Source: Macrostomum hystrix (Eukaryota; Platyhelminthes; Macrostomidae). From it: a DNA stretch of 64,000 nucleotides. The notes below the pieces were generated by a model. The model was not told the DNA's origin. It worked only from the letters and a program-made list of their open reading frames with translations, and did no database searches. This document shows positions 12,721 to 24,700 of the stretch, piece by piece. The DNA lies in NCBI GenBank assembly GCA_950097015.1, contig CATNEN010000012.1:1047501-1111500 (forward strand), in the 5' to 3' direction. The translations under genes were made by a program, and so were the position numbers. Each line of letters begins with the position of its first letter. The stretch's first letter is position 1.

Positions 12721-15700
12721 GTAAGTCGAATCAACCGACAGGATTAGCTCGAAAACTTTTATCCCCTGTCTCGACTGTTATCCCCTGATCCTTCTGTTAT
12801 CCCCTGATCCTTCTGTTATCCCCTGATCCTTCTGTTATCCCCTGATCCTTCTGTTATCCCCTGATCCTTCAGTTATCCCCTGATCCTTCTGTTATCCCCT
12901 GATCCTTCTGTTATCCCCTGATCCTTCTGTTATCCCCTGATCCTTCTGTTATCACCTGATCCTTCTGTTATCCCCTGATCCTTCTGTTATCCCCTGATCC
13001 TTCTGTTATCCCCTGATCCTTCTGTTATCCCCTGATCCTTCTGTTATCGCCTGATCCTTCTGTTATCGCCTGATCCTTCTGTTATCCCCTGATCCTTCTG
13101 TTATCGCCTGATCCTTCTGTTATCCCCTGATCCTTCAGTGACTCGACTGTTATCCCCTGATCCTTCTGTTATCGCCTGATCCTTCTGTTATCCCCTGATC
13201 CTTCTGTTATCGCCTGATCCTTCTGTTATCGCCTGATCCTTCTGTTATCCCCTGATCCTTCTGTTATCGCCTGATCCTTCTGTTATCGCCTGATCCTTCA
13301 GTGACTCGACTGTTATCCCCTGATCCTTCAGTGACTCGACTGTTATCCCCTGATCCTTCAGTGACTCGACTGTTATCCCCTGATCCTTCAGTGACTCGAC
13401 TGTTATCCCCTGATCCTTCAGTGACTCGACTGTTATCCCCTGATCCTTCAGTGACTCGACTGTTATCCCCTGATCCTTCAGTGACTCCTGCAAATATTAA
13501 ATATAAATTAGTTCAGTAGTTTATCCATTTATCCAGTAATTCAGTCAATCAATGAGCCGAGCATTCGCTATAAATTGCTCAGGGCCTAGACCTGGTGCGC
13601 CTGTGTCACACAGAGCTGCAGGGCAATCTCGCCGCCGAAGGAAGCTTCAATCAGCAGTCAGAAGACGGTGAGCCCTTAGCGACTTCCTTAAGTGGGATTT
13701 TTTAATTGTTTTTAAGTGACTTCTTTTTGAGTTTCATTGTCCATGAAAGTGTAGAAGTAGGCAAAAATCAGACCTAGCCCAGTTGTGCTAGGTGTGCTGC
13801 CTGTGGCACAGACTCAGCTATCGCGCGGTGCGTCCAATGGCTTTGTACAGCTGTTCAGTCAGTGGACTGGATGGGGGGCCGCCACACCCTCCCAAATGTC
13901 CACCATAACTGATGCTGGTACCCAGTTTAATAATAATAATAATTGCAGGAAGGCTGCAGGCAATGGCATATCATTTGGTGACACTAGACCTGCAACCAGC
14001 GAGGAGGCAATTCTGCCCATTTCGCTGACTCCTGAGCCTCGGAATCGAGCTCGGGGACCTTGGTGCTAGGGGCAAACGCGTTAGACCGCTCCGCCACTCA
14101 CCCCCTAGGGAGTTGGGACACATTATATTGCCGATGGGAACTGAAGCAACGGGGAAGAATGTGTCTGCCTCAAGGACAAAGTTTGTTTCCATTCGGCTGA
14201 GATTTGAACTCCCGACCTTCCGCTACAAGCTTTTCCTGAGATGAGACAAAAGACTATGGAAGAGAACGATAAATTTCAGTTCACCTCCGCCTGCGTCCAA
14301 TGGACAACGCCAACCTGAAGACATTCGTGCCAACCACCAACGCAAACGTGTTCTGGCAGGTGGAATTGGAAAAGTCGCCACTGTCCGCAGAGCCATTGCA
14401 GTGCACTGATCTGCTGCGATTTCGCCACGCTACCACAGGAATGTACCTGTCTGTCAGCGTCGATGGCAAGGTCCAGCTCCTCTCGGACACGATGGAGGAG
14501 GTCGAACGGGTCACCACAGTCTTCAGGGTGCAGACGGCGCGCAAAGGTGTCCAGTACCTGCTGGATCCGTCCATTGGCATAATCGAGAATGTCATCACCG
14601 GCCGCCGGCTCAAGGTGCGACCCCATGCAGATTATCAGAAGAGATCTTCGCCCGGAGCCATGGGCGCGACCATGGAGACAATTCAGTTCGACAATGGACG
14701 TCTGAGACAGGTTACCGAGGACAATTTTATTGCTTGTGTTCAGGCGTGTCTGTTTGAGAATGGGTTACTCCAGTTACTCAGACACAAACTAACCACAAAC
14801 TACTCAGGTGGAAGCCGAACAGAAGGTGGACAGTGACAACGCCTTCAAACTGTTGAAGGTGGAGCCTGAGACGGTGGAGGCCTACAGCATGGTGTCCGGC
14901 TTCAGTGACGCCTTGTTTCCCATGCTGGACTGGGTGAGTAGACTGGTTGGATCTTACACATTCGAGTATTTTGACCGAAACAATAACTAGTACTCTAGAG
15001 CCGCTAATTTGCCTTTACAGGTGCGAAACGGCTACGATTTCCCAGCGAAGGAGCTTGCCTACTTTGTGAACTTTCTTGAGAAGATTCGAGACGAACTAGT
15101 TGAAGAAACGGGGCCGAGCAAGCTCAAACAGAAAATGATGCGCTCGCTGAAGGTTTGTCCGTGGCTTTATCGATGAAAGTAACGTATAAGAAATTTCTTT
15201 ATCGACATAATTAGACTGTTATGCTCTTAAAAGACATTATATCTTGAAATGTACGCTGTCTTAGTTAGTTTTTAGCTTAGTATAAAAATTTGATCTCAGT
15301 GGGTGGCCCTTAAAAGGGCCGTTTAAAATTTTTAATGTCACTCTGAAAATCATCTCGCACAGGTGATCGACTGTGCTCTAGACATGTCCGAAGAAATCGT
15401 CAGACAGAAGACCATGCAAGAAGAGGCCGTTGTGCGGCTTTTGTGCGGCATCAACGCCCTGCTGTTCCAGGTGGTTCATCACTACCTGATGGGCCGCAGC
15501 GCCAAGAACAGATTCTACATCGCCCGCCACTTCGGCCACATGCACAGTCTAGTCGGGCTGCGCAAAGAGGAAGGCCGCAGCGTCATGATGGCGCTGAACC
15601 AGTTCGTTGAAGACAATCGCATCATTGTTGATCGCATCACCGAGGCTCACGTCAACACGCTGATCGACCTGCTGAAGGAGTGGAAGAACTATCTGTTCTT

Positions 15701-18700
15701 AGTCTTCTTAACTAGCTATTGCGTCTGCGATGGCACGGCGATTCAGAAGAACCAGCAGTACATCATCAAGTCCTGGTTCTTGAAGACCGAGGAGGGTCTG
15801 TGCCTATTTCGCACTGGCCAGTCAATCGGTCGCATCCGAAATCTGCTGTACATCTCTACGGACACTGGCAGGACCTACATTCCCATGCACGTGTTCGTTG
15901 ATGTGAGTTCCATGGGAACAAAGCTGTGCCAAATTTCTATTTTAATTTCCCAACTCGATCCTCTGTCAACTTTCTCCCGCAGTGTAACTCTCCATTCTAT
16001 AGCGAGTCCAGCTTTCGCTATCTGGTCCAGCAGCTGAATCTGATGGTGGCACTCTGCGCGGTGAGCGATTTCTATTGGCTTCTAATTTTAGAACTATAAA
16101 ATATACCTATTTAGTTTCTAAAAATAGCTCAGGATTCCAGTACTTAAACAAACATAAGATATCGCTATCTGAATGCATCAGCGCTTATGGGAAAACCCTT
16201 GATACTCTACTTGTATAATCAGTACTTAAAACACAAAATACCAAACACAGGAGTGCAACATCGAAGGCATTCATCAGATCACCACCAACCTGGAGCTCAT
16301 CAACTGGGACAGCGCTTTCCTCTGCCTGCGCTCCGACATTATGCCCAGCGACATACGCGCCAAGTTCTGCGAAGTCATCACCGTGATGTTTATCGATGTC
16401 GGCACTCGCTATTCCATTGTAGAGCACACTCTCACGTGCTTCGACTACGTTAAGAACACCGAGGAAGTTGAGAAGGTTTGTGGAACTTGAGAGTGCTAGA
16501 CAATATGAATGCCACAATATGACTGCCACAATATGACTGCCACAATATGACTGTCACAATATGACTGCCACAATATTACTGCCACAATATGACTGCCACA
16601 ATATGACTGCCACAATATGACTGTCACAATATGACTGCCACAATATGACTGTCACAATATGACTGCCACAATATGACTGCCACAATATGACTGTCACAAT
16701 ATGACTGCCACAATATGACTGCCACAATATGACTGCCACAATATGACTGCCACAATATGACTGTCACAATATGACTGTCACAATATGACTGTCACAATAT
16801 GACTGCCACAATATGACTGCCACAATATGACTGCCACAATATGACTGCCACAATATGACTGCCACAATATGACTGCCACAATATGACTGCCACAATATGA
16901 CTGTCACAATATGACTGCCACAATATGACTGCCACAATATGACTGCCACAATATGACTGCCACAATATGACTGCCACGATATGACTGCCACAATATGACT
17001 GCCACAATATGACTGCCACAATATGACTGCCACAATATGACTGCCACAATATGACTGCCACAATAAGACTGCCACAATATGACTGCCACGATATGACTGC
17101 CACAATATGACTGCCACAATATGACTGCCACAATATGACTGCCACAATATGACTGCCACAATATGACTGCCACAATATGACTGCCACAATATGACTGCCA
17201 CAATATGACTGCCACAAGTAGAAAATAACTCAATAATATAACATAATGCACTAATACATAATACAAAACTCGCGTTATGTAATGTACTATATTTGCCACG
17301 CACTCCCTCACACAGGTGTGTACATCTGCCCTGACTTTCTCATCGCTAGGCAGTGTACACTCTCATTGTTTCTTAGAGGTTGGCCCTCAAGGGCGTAAAT
17401 TTCACGACAAGCCTCAAAGCCTTCTCTCAGTGGCTGCGCCCCAAAATGAGTGTGGCCTCGCCGCGGATTCGAGTTTGGGATACTTGGTGCGAGAGGCAAA
17501 CGCGTTAGACCGCTCTGCCACTCGCCCCCTTAAGTCACGGTTGCTTAGAATTATACCTGTAAATCCCATCTTCAAACCAAAGGTCAACGAGACTTGGCCA
17601 GAATTCGACGAGGTGCCGGACACTGGCACGGGGGCCAGCAGCGGCAGCATCGACTTTGAGATGCAGCTTGGCAAGCGCGGCGGCGGCGACAGCGGCGTTG
17701 GTGGCAACGAGGACAAAGTGCACGACCTGATGCTGTGGGTGAAGAAGTTCCTGATGGAGAGCCGGCACATGGTCCAGGACAACTACGCCGAGAACCTCTT
17801 CCTAACCCAGGTGTTCGAGCTGCTGGCCGTCCTAGTGAAGTTCGGCTTCTACTCCGACCAGGAGGGCTGCGCCAGCCTCAGCGACACCATCCTGGAGGTG
17901 CTGGACGGCCGGATCGACTTTCCCAGCCTGAAGCTGCGCGCCGAGCACAAGGCGGACTCTGAGAAGGCGCTGATCCGGCGCTTCCGGGACAGCGACAGGT
18001 TTCGAGTGAAGTTCGAGAATCGCTTCATGCTGCGGGCCAAGGTGCGCGGCATCGATGTGCTCACGCTGATCATGGACCAGGTGAAGAACCAGTGCCTGGG
18101 AGAGTACATCCGGCTGTTCATCGCGGCCAAGCACTACAGACAGGACGAAGCCAACATGCGCATCTGCACCTTCCTGACCATCCTTGATGATGACTTCAAC
18201 CCGGACGCCATCGACGCGAAGACGCAGCGCCTGGTGGGCCAGATGAAGCAGCAGATCATCCAGATGTACAACGCCGTTCAGGTGATCAACATGCAGCGCT
18301 TCCAGAGTGTCATGCTTGACCTGGCCCTCTACAAGACTGACGATCTGGTGCAGAAGGCCACGGCGGCAATGTGCAAATTCTTCTTCGGCAAGAGCGGCAT
18401 GTACGAGTCGGCCAGGCGGGCCTACTTCTGCTCAACTAACGAGTCCCGCAAGCTTCACCTGCGACTGCTTAAGAAGATACCCAAGCTGCGCATTCTGATA
18501 CACTCGCAGTGGGGCAAGTTCAACTGCAAGCGCATGATTCGCATCCTCAGAGAGCTGGCCAGCTGCTGCTGCTATCAGGGCCAGCCGCACCTCATCAACC
18601 AGATGATCATCTTCAGCCACGACGCCATGGATTTGGTGGACGGCATCCTGAGCAGGCCGCATCACACCCTGGAGAAGGTCAGAAGACATTTCGCCATAAC

Positions 18701-21700
18701 CATAAAAATGCCATTACTCCAGATCCTAAGATCGATAAGAAATCCCAGATCCTCAGATTGATTAGACATCATCCAGATCCTCAGATTGGGAAGACATCAT
18801 CCAGATCCTCAGGTTGGGAAGACATCATCCAGATCCTCAGGTTGGGAAGACATCATCCAGATCCTCAGGTTGGGAAGACATCATCCAGATCCTCAGGTTG
18901 GGAAGACATCATCCAGATCCTCAGGTTGGGAAGACATCATCCAGATCCTCAGGTTGGGAAGACATCATCCAGATCCTCAGGTTGGGAAGACATCATCCTG
19001 ATCCTCAGATTGGGAAGACATCATCCAGATCCTCAGGTTGGGAAGACATCATCCAGATCCTCAGGTTGGGAAGACATCATCCAGATCCTCAGGTTGGGAA
19101 GACATCATCCTGATCCTCAGATTGGGAAGACATCATCCAGATCCTCAGGTTGGGAAGACATCATCCAGATCCTCAGGTTGGGAAGACATCATCCAGATCC
19201 TCAGGTTGGGAAGACATCCTCCACCCAGATCATAAACAGAACGTCAGCCTCTTAACTTTCACAGGAGGATCAACACGACGAGCTGTTCCAAGAGATGGTG
19301 AACTTCATTGACCAGTGGAGCCGCGGCAACGATGTCATCTCCCAGCAGGTGTTCCAGCGAATGCCGTTCATCCTGTCGCTTGAGCACAATTACTCTAGCA
19401 CGGTGCCCTTGTTTATTGGGGTGTTTCAGCAGTGCGCAGCCTTCCAGGTGAGAATAAAGAAATGGCAGCCAATCAAGTCTTATCTGTTTCTTCTTCTTCT
19501 TGCTCCTCTTCGGTAGATCGGTGGCAGAGCGGTTAACGCGTTTGCCTCTCGCACCAAGGTCTCTAAGTTCGATTCCACGGCGAGGCCACATTTATTTAGG
19601 GCGCAGCCGCGGGGAGAAGGCTTGGGGGGCTTGTCTTGCAATTTACGCAATTGACGATGAGAAAGTCAGGGCAGATGTACACACCTGTGTGAGCGTATGC
19701 CTGCGTACAGTGTCTGTGTGCGTGTGTGCTCAGGAGTCAGCGAAATTGGCAGAATTGCCTCCTCGCTGGCTGCGGGTCTAGTGTCACCAAATGATGTGCC
19801 ATTGCCGCAGCCCTCCTGCAATTATTATTATTTTTTTTATTTATTCTTGTGAATGAACAAATTTAAATAAATTGCAATTAAAACAAAGGACCAGATGACA
19901 GAGCGAGACTTCAAGCAGATCATTCACATTGCAACAATGTGCCAGCGCAAGCTACCTGAAGTGTTCTACCTGCTAATTAGATCCACATATAGCAACAGCA
20001 CAGCCGATCTCAATCTTCGAAACATCTTCATCATCATCAAGCTGGTGATGGAGAATTACAGCCGAATGGGCGGCGTCTCCGGCGACTGGCGGGTCTGGAA
20101 GGCGGCTCTGGAAGATCCGGAGACAAGCGACTACCACCTGGCCTTCCTAGAGCTGCTCACCTGCTGTTGCCGGGTGAGAAAACTGGGGGCCGCTGCGATT
20201 CTATGCTCACTACTGACAGTAGGATTGGCTGCTCACTACTGACAGTAGGATTGGCTGCTCACTACTGACAGTAGGATTGGCTGCTCACTACTGACAGTAG
20301 GATTGGCTGCTCACTACTGACAGTAGGATTGGCTGCTCACTACTGACAGTAGGATTGGCTGCTCACTACTGACAGTAGGATTGGCTGCTCACTACTGACA
20401 GTAGGATTGGCTGCTCACTACTGACAGTAGGATTGGCTGCTCACTACTGACAGTAGGATTGGCTGCTCACTACTGACAGTAGGATTGGCTGCTCACTACT
20501 GACAGTAGGATTGGCTGCTCACTACTGACAGTAGGATTGGCTGCTCACTACTGACAGTAGGATTGGCTGCTCACTACTGACAGTAGGATTGGCTGCTCAC
20601 TATAAGACACATAATACCGATCTAAAATGAATACTTCAGACCGATCGCAGCTTCATCGAGTCGATGTGCATGAAGATGTTTCCCCTGGAGGATGTAATCA
20701 AATGCACTGTGCAGGCAGGCAATTTCCGCACGAAGGCCATTCTCATTCGATTCTTTGACGAAGTTTTTGTAAGCGCCGCGTCTGACCGACTTGAGACCCG
20801 AATCGACGAGCTGCAGTACAATCCGTGAGGATTCGGGAATATTGTCTCCTGGAATGTCCTGCTGTGTCCTTGGATTCCTTTAAGGTGTCTTTAGATTCCC
20901 TCAGCGTGTCTTTAGATTCCCTCAGCGTGTCTTTAGATTCCCTCAGCCTGTCTTTAGATTCCCTCAGGGTATCTTTAGATTCCCTCAGGGTGTCTTTAGA
21001 TTCCCTCAGGGAGTCTTCAGATTCCCTCAGCGTGTCTTTAGATTCCCTCAGGGTATCTTTAGATTCCCTCAGGGTGTCTTTAAATTCCCTCAGATCGTCT
21101 TTAAATTCCCTCAGGGTGTCTTTAAATTCCCTCAGCGTGTCTTTAAATTCCCTCAGCGTGTCTTTAGATTCCCTCAGATCGTCTTTAGATTCCCTCAGGG
21201 TGTCTTTAAATTCCCTCAGTGTGTCTTTAGATTCCCTCAGCGTGTCTTTAAATTCCCTCAGCGTGTCTTTAGATTCCCTCAGGGTATCTTTAAATTCCCT
21301 CAGGGTATCTTTAGATTCCCTCAGCGTGTCTTTAAATTCCCTCAGCTTGTCTTTAAATTCCCTCAGCGTGTCTTTAAATTCCCTCAGCGTGTCTTTAAAT
21401 TCCCTCAGCGTGTCTTTAGATTCCCTCAGGGTATCTTTAGATTCCCTCAGCGTGTCTTTAAATTCCCTCAGCGTGTCTTTAAATTCCCTCAGCGTGTCTT
21501 TAGATTCCCTCAGGGTGTCTTTAGATTCCCTCAGGGAGTCTTTAGATTCCCTCAGCGTGTCTTTAAATTCCCTCAGCGTGTCTTTAGATTCCCTCAGGGT
21601 GTCTTTAGATTCCCTCAGGTTGTCTTTAAATTCCCTCAGGGTGTCTTTAGATTCCCTCAGCGAGTCTTTAAATTCCCTCAGGGTGTCTTTAGATTCCCTC

Positions 21701-24700
21701 AGCGTGTCTTTAGATTCCCTCAGGGTGTCTTTAGATTCCCTCAGTGTGTCTTTAGATTCCCTCAGCGTGTCTTTAGATTCCCTCAGCGTGTCTTTAGATT
21801 CCCTCAGATCGTCTTTAAATTCCCTCAGTGTGTCTTTAGATTCCCTCAGCGTGTCTTTAAATTCCCTCAGGGTGTCTTTAGATTCTCTCAGGGGCTTTGG
21901 TTCGCTCAGGGGCCTTTAGATTTCTTTATTGTGTCTTTAGATTCCCGCAAAGTGTCTCTAGCTGTTTCTCTAAAAGGCAAAGAGTCCCAGTCAAAGTTAT
22001 CTAAGCTGACGTTGATAACATTAATAAAAGTGTTCTGAGTCATTAATTTGAAAGCTTTGTTTTATTGTAAAAACATTTTCGAGCAGAGTGTCCTACTGAA
22101 AGTAGAGTAGAACAATTGTAACCCGAAATTGATTTCCACAGTGAGCTGTGGCAGCTTATGCTGATGTGCGCAGATGACATTGAAGCGATTGTACGCGGCC
22201 TTGAGGAGCTGCCCCAGGAGGACATCTGCATGATTATGAAGGCTCAGGAGACCAAGCAGTGAGTTTGACAGGTTACTTTCTGAGTCCCGGCGTCAGTCCC
22301 AGTCCAAGTCCTAGTCCCAGTCCAAGTCCGAGTCCAGTCCGAGTCCCAGTCCTAGTCCCAGTCCAAGTCCCAGTCCAGTCCCAGTCCCAGTCCTAGTCCC
22401 AGTCCAAGTCCCAGTCCAGTCCCAGTCCCAGTCCCAGTCTGTCACAATCTAAGTCTCAATCTGAGTCCCAGTCCCAGTCCCAGTCCCAGTCCCAGTCTAA
22501 GTCTCAATCTGAGTCCCAGTCCCAGTCTAAGTCTCAATCTGAGTTCCAGTCCCAATGCGAGTCGCAAAATACAGAGATAATCATGGCGAGCTTAATATGT
22601 AAAAAATACAAGAAATGAGCGAGTGTGCTCAGAGTGAGCACCAGAGGACGGTGAGATTCCGCCAATTCCATTCCAGACCAGTCGGCAACTTCAACGCAAT
22701 GTCAGAGATGGAGCTCAAAGTGAACTACATCATGGACGGCCTGCTGCCCATGACAGTGAGTCTGCTCAGCCGAGTTTTCTACCCAATGTCGCTGATTGAC
22801 GAATCAGCCAAAGCATCATTCGAGAAGTTCCTAATCTCGCTGAACTCTTTCGCCTGTATGGTGAGCCAGTACGCGATGAACCAGTACCAGCTCACCACCC
22901 TGCTGGGCTGGTTTGAGAAGGTTGAGCAGATGAAAGCGGAGACCCTCAACCGGCTGTCCGCCTGGCACTCGGAGCTGGTCAGGATGATCGAGGCCGCCCA
23001 CGACGCCTGCACCGTGATGGGCTACTTCGCCGAGAAGCACGTCATCGGCGAGGAGGAACGACTGGCGCTGATCAGCCAATTCGCCGAGGAGCTGACGACC
23101 TACGACCAGTTCATCAAGTTCAACGATCGCTGCCGGAGAATCTACGAAGGTCGCAACACGGTTGATGCGCAGGTGCACGGAGTCGCTAAGAATGCTGCTT
23201 GTGAGCTTCTGCTTTATGGCCTCTGGTCATAACTCGGACACTTCGGGTCATAACTCGGACACTTCGGGTCATAACTCGGACACTTCGGGTCATAACTCGG
23301 ACACTTCGGGTCATAACTCGGACACTTCGGGTCATAACTCGGACACTTCGGGTCATAACTCGGACACTTCGGGTCATAACTCGGACACTTCGGGTCATAA
23401 CTCGGACACTTCGGGTCATAACTCGGACACTTCGGGTCATAACTCGGACACTTCGGGTCATAACTCGGACACTTCGGGTCATAACTCGGACACTTCGGGT
23501 CATAACTCGGACACTTCGGGTCATAACTCGGACACTTCGGGTCATAACTCGGACACTTCGGGTCATAACTCGGACACTTCGGGTCATAACTCGGACACTT
23601 CGGGTCATAACTCGGACACTTCGGGTCATAACTCGGACACTTCGGGTCATAACTCGGACACTTCGGGTCATAACTCGGACACTTCGGGTCATAACTCGGA
23701 CACTTCGGGTCATAACTCGGACACTTCGGGTCATAACTCGGACACTTCGGGTCATAACTCGGACACTTCGGGTCATAACTCGGACACTTCGGGTCATAAC
23801 TCGGACACTTCGGGTCATAACTCGGACACTTCTGCTCATTAAAGTTTCGCCTACCGATCCGCCAGGCTATTCGGAGATCGGCACAGTGAGGGAGCTACCC
23901 TTAGGCGAAGAATTTCAGCACTTTATCGACACCTTCTTGGACAAGAATTTCTCTGACGCCATACCGGAGCACTGGCCCAGCCGCTACAGGAACCTGGGCG
24001 TCCTGGTGGCCCAGGTGCACTCGGCCGGCTTGCTGTCCGGACTGCGCGGCCGAGAAAAGGAGCTTCAGGAGGAGCTGAACGTCCGCTGTCTGCAGGTGCT
24101 GCGCGGAGCCATTCATAACCAGGTGGTGAAGCTGCCGGACGACTGGGAGAACAGGCTGCGCGAGCCGCGGATCATCTTGTAAGCTGGCTTAGGGTATGGC
24201 TTTGGGGATGGATTAGGGGATGGCTTTGGGGATGGATTAGGGGATGGCTTTGGGGATGGATTAGGGGATGGATTAGGGGATGGCTTTGGGGATGGATTAG
24301 GGGATGGCTTTGGGGATGGATTAGGGGATGGCTTTGGGGATGGCTTAGGGGATGGATTAGGGAATGGCTTAGGGGATGGGTTAGGGGATGGATTAGAGGA
24401 TGGATTAGGTGATAGCTTAGGGGATGGATTAGGGGATGGATTAGGGGATGGATTAGAGTATGGCTTAGGGGATGAATTAGGGAATGCTTAGAGGCTTAGG
24501 GGATGGCTGAATTGGTGGGTTGCTGAGTTGGTTGCTAGGAGATGGGGTTCTTTAAATGATGTTAATGGAAAGGTTTCGGCTGAAATTCAACAAACCCGGA
24601 CAATCGGCCCGCAGCCAACTCCGGCACATCCGGGCCATCCAGGTAGCCATCAGCGAGCACAATCCTAACGAGGCCGTGTCCGCCCACCTCATTGACCCGC

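Noticed and set aside
20825-21919. 364-codon frame of SLDSLRV heptads that looks like a coiled-coil protein
   Set aside because: It is the 21-bp array of intron 16; flanking exons join in phase without it.
23162-23842. Open frames on both strands with perfect heptapeptide repeats (SGHNSDT / MTRSVRV)
   Set aside because: Produced by an invariant 21-bp intronic array; no independent gene signals.
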